Source: CALAMC01 sp964459465
Lineage (GTDB): Bacteria; Zixibacteria; MSB-5A5; GN15; PGXB01
Direction of reading: 5' to 3'
Length of the DNA: 64,000 bases
Assembly: GCA_964459465.1 (NCBI GenBank)
Contig: CAYWLR010000003.1
Coordinates: 145,406 to 209,405, forward strand
Shown here one piece after another: positions 18,028-26,537 of the stretch. Position numbers and translations under genes: made by a program. A model generated the notes under the pieces. It searched no databases, had not been told where the DNA came from, and saw only the letters and a list, made by a program, of their open reading frames with translations. How positions within the stretch are numbered: position 1 is the stretch's first letter; every line of letters begins with the position of its first letter.

Positions 18028-19008
18028 ATGATTAACAAAATCGGACAACTGTTCATCGTCGGCTATAAAGGAATTAACCCTTCCGATGAATTCATGCGCT
18101 TCTTCGTGAAAGAGCGGATTGGCGGCGTTATATTTTTCGAGGATAACGCCAACCCGCATTATCACGCCGAAAAGCATATAAGGCAATTTATCTCCGAGTC
18201 GGAGTGTATCCCGTTTTTTGCGGTTGACCAGGAGGGTGGGCGAGTCTGTCGATTCAGAGGCGCCCCGGCCGAATTCGATTCACCTTCAAATTACGCCGAT
18301 GCCAACAATCTGGAATTGTACAGTGAGCACTTCGGGCGGGCCGCCTATTACATGCAATCACTTGGGCTTAACCTGATTCTTGGCCCGGTAGCCGATCTTA
18401 ACCTCGACGACCAGAATCCATGCCTTAAAGGCCGTACTTTCGGCAAGAATCCGGCCCGCGCCATACCTTTTATCGAGCGCACCATCGAGATTGCCCATAA
18501 GTGCAGCCTGTTGACCTGTCCCAAACATTTCCCCGGACTGGGCGCGTCGGTGGTCGACCCCCATCACGAACTGGCCAGGGCCGATTATGATTATCAGGCC
18601 TTTCTCAACCGCGAGGGCATCGTCTTTCAGGCGGCCATCGCCGCCGGGTGTGATATGATCATGACGACACACCTTATCCTGCCCCAAATTGATAAGGAAC
18701 CGGCCACCGTCTCAAGCGCCGTGGTCAGCAATATGCTTCGGGGAACGCTTAAATTCGACGGCATCGCCATCACCGATGACCTGTTGATGGAGGGCGCCCG
18801 CGTCATGGGTGATTATGGTGAACGGGCTCTTAAAGCGTTCAATGCCGGTCATGATATACTTTTATTCGGACAAAACTTCCGTGTCGCCCAGGAAGTCGTG
18901 ACATACTTCAAAAAGGCTTATAAAAAAGGCCTGTTGAGCGAAGATCGTCTGACCAATTCATTGGAAAGAATATCCGGTATCAAGTCCAAGTTGACTGTAC
19001 CGGCGTAA
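18028..19008 (+). CDS. nagZ: Beta-N-acetylhexosaminidase (GH3), NagZ type
   Basis: NagZ removes N-acetylglucosamine from GlcNAc-anhydroMurNAc peptides during cell-wall recycling in the cytoplasm. The 326-residue length and lack of a signal peptide match the family. Diagnostic blocks are FAVDQEGGRVCRF, GPVADLN, CPKHFPGLGAS followed by the DPH catalytic loop, and the nucleophile motif AITDDLLM. The start follows the previous stop by one base, and anmK begins 7 bp after its end, so cyclase, nagZ, anmK and the SpoIID gene form one likely operon. AnmK uses the sugar released by this route, which supports the assignment. Confidence 0.93.
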   Translation: MINKIGQLFIVGYKGINPSDEFMRFFVKERIGGVIFFEDNANPHYHAEKHIRQFISESECIPFFAVDQEGGRVCRFRGAPAEFDSPSNYADANNLELYSEHFGRAAYYMQSLGLNLILGPVADLNLDDQNPCLKGRTFGKNPARAIPFIERTIEIAHKCSLLTCPKHFPGLGASVVDPHHELARADYDYQAFLNREGIVFQAAIAAGCDMIMTTHLILPQIDKEPATVSSAVVSNMLRGTLKFDGIAITDDLLMEGARVMGDYGERALKAFNAGHDILLFGQNFRVAQEVVTYFKKAYKKGLLSEDRLTNSLERISGIKSKLTVPA

Positions 19009-19015
19009 CAAGGTC

Positions 19016-20200
19016 ATGATTCAAAAGCTTATAAACAAAAAGAGCCTGACTGTAATCGGAATAAACTCGGGCACCTCGGCCGACAGCCTCGACCTGGCCG
19101 CCGTCAGGGTTTTAAATAAAAAATCGGGAATATCGGTTAGATTTCTCAAAGGTAAGACGGTGCCATACCCCCGGCTCTTCTCGGACAAACTGCAGAAGGC
19201 TGTGCTTAATCGTTCTCTGTCGCTCGAAGAAGCGATGTCTCTCGACCGCGAACTGGGCGATTTTATCGGCCGCCAAACCCGCCGGTTTAGTGCCGATTTG
19301 AAAAAAATGAATGTCGTGGCCCACTTGGTCGCCTCCCACGGACAAACCCTGCGCCACCTGCCGGGACGATTCAAAATATCCCGCCGTACATCCCATGCCA
19401 CCATGCAAATCGGTCATCCGGAAACCATCGCCTTTCACACCGGCCTGCCCACCGTCGCCGATTTTCGCCAGGCCGATATCGCCGCAGGCGGCGAAGGCGC
19501 GCCCATCACGTCTTTAGCCATGTGGCACCTGTTTTCCGATAAAAAGCGTAACCGCCTGCTTTTGAATATCGGCGGCATCGCCAATTATTTTTTCTTTCCC
19601 GCCGGGACAGGACCGGACCATATAATCGCCCGTGACTGCGGCCCCGGCAACAGCCTGATGGATTTGCTGACGAAAAAATTTTTCCACCGACCCTATGACG
19701 CCATGGGCCGCTTGGCCGCAAAAGGCCGTATCTCTCAAAGGCTTTTAACAATACTCATGGCCGATGACTATCTCAAGGGAAAATTCGGACCCTCCACCGG
19801 CCGCGAACGGTTCGGCGAAAAATTCGTCGAGAAAATAATCCGCTGGTCCGCGAAACTGAATCTCAACCGATACGATATCATGACCACCACGGCCGAGCTT
19901 ACGGCGGTCACCATCGTCGATCATGTCCGCCGACTGGCCAGGCAATACGATATAGAGGCGCTCCATCTTTTTGGAGGTGGCGCCAAAAATAAATTTATCG
20001 TCGATGGTCTGAAACTGGGCCTGCCGGAAATCGACATCGAAAAAGTCGAACGTCTGGGATATGAAGGCGATTATCTGGAAGCCGTCTGCTATGCCGTCAT
20101 GGGCGCTATGACGTTGTGGCGCCAAACGGGCAACTTGCCGGATGTCACCGGCGCGCAAAAAAAAGTGGTCTGCGGAAAAATAATCGATATCTTCGAATAA
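19016..20200 (+). CDS. anmK: Anhydro-N-acetylmuramic acid kinase
   Basis: AnmK opens and phosphorylates 1,6-anhydro-MurNAc with ATP to MurNAc-6-phosphate. The 394-residue product shows the N-terminal phosphate loop GINSGTSADSLDLA (usual form GLMSGTSLDGID), SHGQTLRH, HTGLPTVADFRQADIAAGG, LLNIGGIAN, DCGPGNSLMD and the C-terminal LFGGGAKN. It follows nagZ closely and precedes a SpoIID-like gene. No murQ etherase is in the window, so the next step must be encoded elsewhere or the product used differently. Confidence 0.95.
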   Translation: MIQKLINKKSLTVIGINSGTSADSLDLAAVRVLNKKSGISVRFLKGKTVPYPRLFSDKLQKAVLNRSLSLEEAMSLDRELGDFIGRQTRRFSADLKKMNVVAHLVASHGQTLRHLPGRFKISRRTSHATMQIGHPETIAFHTGLPTVADFRQADIAAGGEGAPITSLAMWHLFSDKKRNRLLLNIGGIANYFFFPAGTGPDHIIARDCGPGNSLMDLLTKKFFHRPYDAMGRLAAKGRISQRLLTILMADDYLKGKFGPSTGRERFGEKFVEKIIRWSAKLNLNRYDIMTTTAELTAVTIVDHVRRLARQYDIEALHLFGGGAKNKFIVDGLKLGLPEIDIEKVERLGYEGDYLEAVCYAVMGAMTLWRQTGNLPDVTGAQKKVVCGKIIDIFE

Positions 20201-20209
20201 TAGGTGACT

Positions 20210-21490
20210 ATGAATATCAATTTAACATCGTCATGGGATAGGATTATAAGAACGACCGCTCATTATGGCACGATTGCGTTGATTATATTTTTGGTCTGGG
20301 GATGCGCCGCCGTGCCGAAACTGAAAGAAGGCTCCGAGGGTACCTATCTGCGACTACCCTTTGTTCGGGTTCTTCTGCAGAATACGTCAAGCGAAATTGT
20401 CGTCTCCGGCAAGGGTTCCTTTTCGGTGGAATGCCTGAAGGGCAAAAAAAGCTATGTTTATTATTCTTCCCAGCCGGTGACATTCAGCCGGTCCGGCGAT
20501 GGCCTTGTCATCAAAATGGGTAATAACCCGCTGGGCGACCGATTCGATGAAGTCCTCTTGACACCGCGCTCCGGACATAATTTCCTGACGGCCTTCAACC
20601 AGCGCTACCGTGGCATGCTCCGCATTTTGCCCAACGGCAACAATCTTCGATTAATCAATATCGTGCATGTCGATGATTATCTCAAGGGCGTCGTTCCGCT
20701 AGAAATTGGCTTTACCACCGATCCGGAACTGGAAGCGATTAAAGCCCAGGCGGTGGCGGCGCGAACCTATGCCATTTCGCATCTGGAGCAATACACCAAA
20801 GAACCGTATGACCTGAAATCCGACGTCAGCGATCAAGTGTATCGCGGCGTGGACGTCGAAAAAGAATTGGTAAATGAGGCCGTCGATGCCACCCGCGGCA
20901 TGGTCATGAAATTCCACGATCAACTGATCAACGCCTATTATCATTCCACCTGCGGCGGTTCGACCGATGACATCGATGAAGTCTGGGATCGCAAAGCAGA
21001 GCCGTACTTGCGGGCCGTCGCCGACAGTGGCTATTGTGACTGGTCGAAATACGCCCGGTGGACGGAATCATACAGCGTCAAACAGCTCGCCTTGAGACTC
21101 GAAGAATATCTCTCGGCCGAGCGTGGCAGAGTCATTCGTATCGACCGCATCGATGACATCGAAATTACCGGCCTTACCGCCGGTGGGCGCGTCGCCGAAA
21201 TGACCGTGACAACCGACAAAGGCACCTTTAATTTCGGCAAGGATAAAGTCCGCTGGGTTTTCACCCGCTCCTCCAACCCCGAAATGATTCTGCAGTCGGC
21301 CTGGTTTCGAATCCAGAAACAATTCGATTCGCAAAATCGCCTGGCCCGGGTCGATTTCGTCGGCCGGGGCTACGGCCACGGGGTCGGCATGTGCCAGACC
21401 GGGGCGATCGGGATGTCGCGCGCCGGATGGAAATTCGAGAACATTTTAAAATACTATTATTCCCATATCAACTTGGTTCGGCTATACTGA
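20210..21490 (+). CDS. SpoIID/LytB-domain lipoprotein, putative lytic transglycosylase
   Basis: SpoIID-family enzymes cleave denuded glycan strands of peptidoglycan. Family blocks here are YLKGVVPLEIGF (the conserved Glu is the catalytic residue in sporulation SpoIID), AIKAQAVAARTYAIS, AYYHSTCGGST and GRGYGHGVGMCQTGAIGMS near the C-terminus. The N-terminus has a hydrophobic stretch ending in LVWGC, a lipobox, so it is probably anchored in a membrane. ATG 20210 was chosen; GTG 20204 two codons earlier is possible. Its place behind nagZ and anmK indicates joint turnover and recycling of cell wall. The organism shows no other sporulation gene here; the family is widespread in non-spore-formers. 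Confidence 0.9.
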   Translation: MNINLTSSWDRIIRTTAHYGTIALIIFLVWGCAAVPKLKEGSEGTYLRLPFVRVLLQNTSSEIVVSGKGSFSVECLKGKKSYVYYSSQPVTFSRSGDGLVIKMGNNPLGDRFDEVLLTPRSGHNFLTAFNQRYRGMLRILPNGNNLRLINIVHVDDYLKGVVPLEIGFTTDPELEAIKAQAVAARTYAISHLEQYTKEPYDLKSDVSDQVYRGVDVEKELVNEAVDATRGMVMKFHDQLINAYYHSTCGGSTDDIDEVWDRKAEPYLRAVADSGYCDWSKYARWTESYSVKQLALRLEEYLSAERGRVIRIDRIDDIEITGLTAGGRVAEMTVTTDKGTFNFGKDKVRWVFTRSSNPEMILQSAWFRIQKQFDSQNRLARVDFVGRGYGHGVGMCQTGAIGMSRAGWKFENILKYYYSHINLVRLY

Positions 21491-21541
21491 TTTCATTAAC
21501 TTGATATTTGTAAAATCATATCGCGCGGCTATATTCATGTT

Positions 21542-22663
21542 ATGTCTTTTGTCGCGTCCGGCAGAGCCGTCATATTGAATTCACGGCAATCACTGTATCC
21601 GTGCGGCGCCGATCCCTGGATTGGTGCAACCGCGCGGGTCATCGATGATATCGCGAAAAAAAACCTGACCCTGTTGGCCTCGGTCGGAACCCCGGCCTGG
21701 GAAATTGGCCTCTGTCTGGCCGGACTAAAAAAACTCCCAATAATGCTGTTTGTTCCCGCTACCCCCGGAGAAAATGAAAACCGTATACTAAGCCATTACT
21801 GCGCCGAATTTCGCCTTGACCCCGATTTTGTGCGGGTTTTTGAAATTATCGGCGGCACATCCCCCGGCAATCAACACCCCTTTCCGACTGCACGCGACAA
21901 TAAAATTATCGAAATGGCCGACATCATTTATCCCGTGTCGATCCGTCCGCAAGGAAATTTCGACAAACTCCTGTCCAAACCGCCCATGCAGAACAAGGTT
22001 ATCGACAGAACGTTTGCCGTGCCCTGGCAATCCCGAAAAATAAACCGTCTGGCACCCCTGTCACCGGAAAAATTGATGCCCGGTTTGGATGACGCCTTAC
22101 GGGATTATATCATGCACTGGACACGAAGTGTGCATTATCCCTGGCCCGGTGAATCCAAACATGATTTCTATGATGCCTTAATACACTCAACAGACAATTA
22201 TCCCCGATCGGCCCTTTTTACGCTGATGAGAATACTGGGGGAAAGGCGTCTTCGGGCCTCATCGAGGCATATGCGCAAGGGTGTTTCGGCCGTGTCTTTT
22301 TCATCCCTGCCACCGTCGCAAGCCGTCGCTCTGATGCGTTGGCGCTCACGCTATCGCGAAATGAGTTTTGAACCATACGGCATCGCCATAAAGAAATCCG
22401 CCGCCGAACAAGCCGGTATAAAAAAAGCCGTATACGGCAACCGCGAAATGATCTCTTATCTTACGGCTGACGAAAAACCATATTTCCAGAATATCGGAAC
22501 TATCGGGGATTGGGAACAGGAACGGGAGTACCGCCATCTTGGCGATTTGGATTTATGCACCTTTGACGGTTCCGAAATGTATGTGATTACGCGGTCACCG
22601 TCCGAAATCGATAAAATAAAGACAGTCTTTGACGGCCGGGTTCTGGTATTATTGGATGAGTAG
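21542..22663 (+). CDS. Unknown protein with AbiGi/DUF2971-like C-terminus
   Basis: I do not recognise the full 373-residue protein. The first 120 residues look like an alpha/beta Rossmann domain (VILNSRQSLYPCGADPW, LLASVGTPAWEIGL, LPIMLFVPATPGENE), somewhat like nucleotide-binding or DprA/LOG-type folds. The last 120 contain AVSFSSLPPSQA, YREMSFEPYGIAIKKSAAEQ, KKAVYGNREMISYL and DWEQEREYRHLGDLDL. That order (PYGI, a vYg segment, then W-x2-E-x-E-x-R) is the pattern of the AbiGi/DUF2971 group linked to phage-abortive systems. It lies 51 bp after the SpoIID gene and convergent with a glycosyltransferase. No signal peptide. A defence role is speculation. Confidence 0.6.
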   Translation: MSFVASGRAVILNSRQSLYPCGADPWIGATARVIDDIAKKNLTLLASVGTPAWEIGLCLAGLKKLPIMLFVPATPGENENRILSHYCAEFRLDPDFVRVFEIIGGTSPGNQHPFPTARDNKIIEMADIIYPVSIRPQGNFDKLLSKPPMQNKVIDRTFAVPWQSRKINRLAPLSPEKLMPGLDDALRDYIMHWTRSVHYPWPGESKHDFYDALIHSTDNYPRSALFTLMRILGERRLRASSRHMRKGVSAVSFSSLPPSQAVALMRWRSRYREMSFEPYGIAIKKSAAEQAGIKKAVYGNREMISYLTADEKPYFQNIGTIGDWEQEREYRHLGDLDLCTFDGSEMYVITRSPSEIDKIKTVFDGRVLVLLDE

Positions 22664-22670
22664 CGTGGTC

Positions 22671-23897
22671 TTAATTCGAAACGGTCGGTTTATTCTCGAT
22701 AATCTCGAGATATTTTCTGGCCCAGATATCCGCCGAATGATTGGTTCTGACATACTGGTGGTATCGGCGGCCGAGATTTTCGCCGTCGATTTTATGATTA
22801 TAAATCTGGCGAATCAAATCGGCTAATTCTTCGGGCCGATTGTTGGAAAAAGTCAGAGCCCCTCCGGCTTCATCCAGAAGGCGGGTGGCCTCCTTGGCGG
22901 GTGAGCCAAAAATTATCGGTTTCCCCGCGGCCATATATTCGAACATCTTGACCGGCAAAACCGATTTGGCAAAGGGAACGTCTTTGAGACAGTCCACAAG
23001 CACGTCGCCGGCTTTGAGGAAGTATGGTATTTCGTCGAGCGGTTGCAGACCGGTGAAGGAGACGTTGTCCAGACGGTACTGACGGGCCAGCTTTTTGTAT
23101 TCACTCATTTTCTGACCGTCGCCGACAAAAACAAAATGGTATTGCTTTTCATCGGCCATGAGGCGGGCCGATTCGATGACCGGTTCCAGCGAGCGAACAC
23201 AACCCATCGTCCCGCAAAACAGCACCAAAAATTTGTCTTCCCACCCGTATTTGGCGCGGATTCCGTTGGAATGGCTGTTGATGAAACTCTCGCCGACTCC
23301 GGACTTGATAGTTGTCAGTTGTCCGTTACCGAAGCCGTTTTCTTTCATCCAGCTGGTCAGACCTTCGGTAACACAGACGATTTTCCAGGCCCGCTTGTAC
23401 ACAAAGCGCATCATCCTGCGGATCGACTCCGTCAGCATCGATTTTTTAAGACTGCCGTACTGCTCACCCATTTCCGGCTGCAAATCCCGGATTTCAAGCA
23501 CCAGTTTTCCGCGACGCAGGCGGCTTAAAAGCCAGCCCAGAAGAGCCGAAGTTACCGGAGGTGATGAGGCCAGGACAATATCGAATTTCCCCTTCAGGCG
23601 GAAGCTGTTCAACAGCGCGGTAACCAGAAAAATCAAAAAACCGATCATGCGTTTTTTGGGCTGGGCATTAGACGCCGGAAGCACAAATGACCGCAGAATT
23701 TCCACCCCGTCCATGTATTCCCGGCAGAAGACTTTCCCTTTGTATTTTTCGGGAATTATACCATCGGGATAATTTGGTATTGCCGTCAGAACGGTAACAT
23801 CATGACCGCTGGCGCGGAAGTGGCGCGCAAATTCATGAAGCCGCCTTACCGCACCCTTTTCAGGCGGAAAATGTTGTGTAACAAGTAGTATTCTCAT
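22671..23897 (-). CDS. Glycosyltransferase family 4 (WbuB-like)
   Basis: The 408-residue protein is a GT-B fold retaining glycosyltransferase for cell-surface polysaccharide. The N-terminal acceptor domain starts LLVTQHFPPEKGAVRRLHEF and has the family feature LTAIPNYPDG; the middle has VLEIRDLQPEMGEQYG. The C-terminal donor domain begins near residue 215 (FLVLFCGTMG) and includes FVFVGDGQKM, LLPVKMFEYMAAGKPI-type residues (VLPVKMFEYMAAGKPIIFGS) and the EATR region. WbuB-type enzymes transfer N-acetylfucosamine or related sugars, but sugar specificity cannot be read here. It is preceded by a 331-bp gap and converges on the unknown gene at 21542. Confidence 0.9.
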   Translation of the reverse strand: MRILLVTQHFPPEKGAVRRLHEFARHFRASGHDVTVLTAIPNYPDGIIPEKYKGKVFCREYMDGVEILRSFVLPASNAQPKKRMIGFLIFLVTALLNSFRLKGKFDIVLASSPPVTSALLGWLLSRLRRGKLVLEIRDLQPEMGEQYGSLKKSMLTESIRRMMRFVYKRAWKIVCVTEGLTSWMKENGFGNGQLTTIKSGVGESFINSHSNGIRAKYGWEDKFLVLFCGTMGCVRSLEPVIESARLMADEKQYHFVFVGDGQKMSEYKKLARQYRLDNVSFTGLQPLDEIPYFLKAGDVLVDCLKDVPFAKSVLPVKMFEYMAAGKPIIFGSPAKEATRLLDEAGGALTFSNNRPEELADLIRQIYNHKIDGENLGRRYHQYVRTNHSADIWARKYLEIIENKPTVSN

Positions 23898-24228
23898 CCT
23901 TGACCGAATCGTAATCCTTAAATCTACTCCCGCGACCGCTAAAAATCAATATAAAAACCATACCGACGCAACTTATAAATACCTAATGACATGGATGTGT
24001 CAGGATTCACCGTTTATACCATCTTTTCATAACCGCCGGCAATTATCCAATAAAAAAAACGTGCTCCCGCATCCGGCCTTATCTTATAAATTAATCTCCT
24101 AATCCGGTTCACTCTTAAACCGGAATTGACTGAATGTAAACGAGATAATCGAAGTTGTCAACTAATCTTTCTTTTTTTCAACCAAAAAACCCATCCTGAT
24201 TATATCCCCGCCGCGGATTGATAAGTGC
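23898..24228. other. Intergenic region between two minus-strand genes
   Basis: No gene found. One hairpin (CCGGTT at 24104-24109 with AACCGG at 24118-24123) lacks a T tract on either strand. It presumably contains the promoter of the glycosyltransferase gene, but no convincing pair was located. Confidence 0.4.
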
Positions 24229-25623
24229 TTAATAAAAAATCAATTCCACGCGCCGATTTTGCTGACGGCCATCCTGCGTGTCATTGGAGGCTATGAAATT
24301 CGTTTCGCCACGACCAATAGCTCGAAGACGAGAGCTGTCGACACCCAGACCGATCAGGTAATCCATTACGCGCCGAGCTCTCTTTTCCGAAAGCGCCTTG
24401 TTGTCTTCGGGAAGACCAATATTGTCGGTATAACCGCTTATTTCGACCCGGACGCCGCGCGCCGCCAAAAGCAAGTTGGCCAGTTTGTCAAGTTTTGCCC
24501 GGGTGGCCTGGTCCACTTCAAATGACCCCGGGTCGTATTTGATATGCAAAATCATGGGTTTGGCCAGCGGCGTCAAATCGACGCATCCGAAGGAGTCAAC
24601 CTCCACGCCGGCCCTGGTATTTGGACAATTGTCTATTCCGTCGGGGACACCGTCGCCGTCGCTGTCAATCGGACAACCGCTTTTGTCCACGACGGCGCCG
24701 GGCAGACCGTCAGGACAATCATCCCTGTAATCAGGAATACCATCGAAGTCGGTATCGATGGGACAGCCGTTGATATCGACCAGCCCGGCCGCCTCTTTGG
24801 GCGTATTCGGACAGAGGTCGTATAAATCGGGGACACCGTCACCGTCGCTGTCATCCACAACCTTTCCCCGTAATGCCTTGGCCGACGTCGGCCCAAGACT
24901 ATTGCCCGCCTTGACCGGTATCGGCTGGATTTTGCCCGATACCGATTTGGGATGGGCGGGTTGCGATCTACCCGCTCTGCCGAATGAGTATGAAATATTT
25001 ACGCCGAAGCGATAGATCCAGTTGCTTAGACTATCCTTGTACTCTGCGACGAATTCCTGACCGGTTCCGGTCAAGTAATTCATCGTCGCCAGAAAGCCGA
25101 TTCTGAAATTTCCACTCAAACGAAAATCGGTCCCCATGCCGGCCGCCAGGAATACTTCGCTGACACTGACATCGGTCGGTCCCCCCGTTTCCGAAGTTGT
25201 CTTTTGAATCACTCCGCTGGAAGGGTCCAGCATCTTCCATATCGAAACGCCGCCACCCAAATCGCCATGAAGCGTAATACGATCACCCATACGATAGACA
25301 TGCCGACGCAATAAAAGCGTGATGTCGGTCGCCTTGCGGGCCCTGGTGCGATGGCTTTCGTCGGAACTGAATGTGAACAGCGAACCGGCTTGCGTGTCGT
25401 CGTACAATTTATACCGGCTCACCGATATTTCGCCCAGCCAGTCCGGTGACAGACTGGTCCCGGCATGAACGCGCCATGACGGTCCGAACACGAACCGGGG
25501 AGCATCGCCTCCGGATAGATTCACCATCTCGCCGCCGACCCCGACCAAAAAGCCGGCATCGGCCGTAACTGCGCCGCACAGCCCCAGAGACAGAGTAATC
25601 GCCATCAATCGTATAGCCAGCAT
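24229..25623 (-). CDS. OmpA-family outer-membrane protein with TSP3 repeats
   Basis: The 464-residue protein has a signal peptide (residues 1-23, ending VTADA), a predicted outer-membrane beta-barrel (about 24-215), calcium-binding thrombospondin type 3 repeats (about 250-345: DSDGDGVPDLYDLCPNT, DTDFDGIPDYRDDCPDG, DSDGDGVPDGIDNCPNT) and a C-terminal OmpA peptidoglycan-binding domain (about 350-464). The last has VEISGYTDNIG, LSEKRARRVMDYLI and NRRVELIFY, the standard motif order, including the Asp and Arg that hold diaminopimelate. It should link outer membrane and cell wall. A second Met six codons in is an alternative start. It is monocistronic. Confidence 0.93.
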   Translation of the reverse strand: MLAIRLMAITLSLGLCGAVTADAGFLVGVGGEMVNLSGGDAPRFVFGPSWRVHAGTSLSPDWLGEISVSRYKLYDDTQAGSLFTFSSDESHRTRARKATDITLLLRRHVYRMGDRITLHGDLGGGVSIWKMLDPSSGVIQKTTSETGGPTDVSVSEVFLAAGMGTDFRLSGNFRIGFLATMNYLTGTGQEFVAEYKDSLSNWIYRFGVNISYSFGRAGRSQPAHPKSVSGKIQPIPVKAGNSLGPTSAKALRGKVVDDSDGDGVPDLYDLCPNTPKEAAGLVDINGCPIDTDFDGIPDYRDDCPDGLPGAVVDKSGCPIDSDGDGVPDGIDNCPNTRAGVEVDSFGCVDLTPLAKPMILHIKYDPGSFEVDQATRAKLDKLANLLLAARGVRVEISGYTDNIGLPEDNKALSEKRARRVMDYLIGLGVDSSRLRAIGRGETNFIASNDTQDGRQQNRRVELIFY

Positions 25624-25789
25624 ATTTTCAATTTTACAGACCCGGCATCATTTTGCAATAAAAAACAAATCTATCATTTAATGTCGCGAAGTTCGTTTTT
25701 TATTTTTTGTCGATTGACACTTCGGCCTTAATCATTATTTTATACAAGTGACGTTTCGTGCACTTGTCTCAAACCGGTGGGGAGTCCGT

Positions 25790-26491
25790 TTGCGAATAAA
25801 AAAATTGCATGACTGGCCCAAGACCCCTCAAGAGGCGGAATCGATTCAGAAAGATTTGAGCCGCCTGGTGATTACCGACATCGATGATTGTCCGTATAAT
25901 TTGGTCACCGCCATCGATATCTCCTGGGATGATCGGTCCGAACGGGCCTATGCCGTCGCGGTGACAATCGACATATCCGGTTTTAACGAAGTCGAACGGA
26001 GTCGCGCCGAGGGCGATATCACGTTTCCCTATCGACCGTCGATGTTGAGTTTCCGCGAGGGGCCGCTGATATTAAAAGCCCTCGAACGTCTCAAAGTCAC
26101 GCCCGATGTCCTGCTTCTGGCAGGTCATGGCCTGGCCCATCCCCTCGGCTTCGGGCTGGCTTCGCATATCGGTCTTCTGGCCGATACGGCCTCGGTCGGT
26201 TGCGCTCGAAGAATATTGTTCGGCCGATTTGATGAACCTAAAGACGTTTTCGGCCAGTCCTCTCCGATTTATTGCGGGAGAAAAATATGCGGATACGTTT
26301 TACGAAGCCGGGTCGGCGTTAAACCGATCTTCGTCTCGCCCGGACACAAATGTAACGTTGATTTCTCTTTAAAACTGGCGCAAAACTGTCTCAATGGTTA
26401 TCGTATGCCCGGCCCCCTTAGACTGGCTCGCATGGCGGCTAACCGCCTTAAAGACACGGCCCAAAATAACGAAGCGGCGGTTAAAAATTAA
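25790..26491 (+). CDS. Endonuclease V-like protein with altered active site
   Basis: The protein aligns to endonuclease V (Nfi), which nicks DNA or RNA next to inosine. I chose TTG 25790 over GTG 25748 because GGGGAG at 25779-25784 is ideally spaced and it gives a normal length (233 residues). Conserved are Asp43 (TAIDIS), FPYRPSMLSFREGP with Glu90, and GLASHIGLL. Three key positions differ: the catalytic Asp of the usual VDGHG block is Ala111 (LLAGHGLAHP), the following HPR is HPL, and the PTIGVAK block reads ASVGCAR. Metal binding, and so nuclease activity, is probably impaired; binding without cutting is possible. It heads a six-gene plus-strand run to tsaD. Confidence 0.85.
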   Translation: MRIKKLHDWPKTPQEAESIQKDLSRLVITDIDDCPYNLVTAIDISWDDRSERAYAVAVTIDISGFNEVERSRAEGDITFPYRPSMLSFREGPLILKALERLKVTPDVLLLAGHGLAHPLGFGLASHIGLLADTASVGCARRILFGRFDEPKDVFGQSSPIYCGRKICGYVLRSRVGVKPIFVSPGHKCNVDFSLKLAQNCLNGYRMPGPLRLARMAANRLKDTAQNNEAAVKN

Positions 26492-26537
26492 AGGGGACGA
26501 CATATTAACGGCGTCATTTCATCGAAGGATAGGCTTT

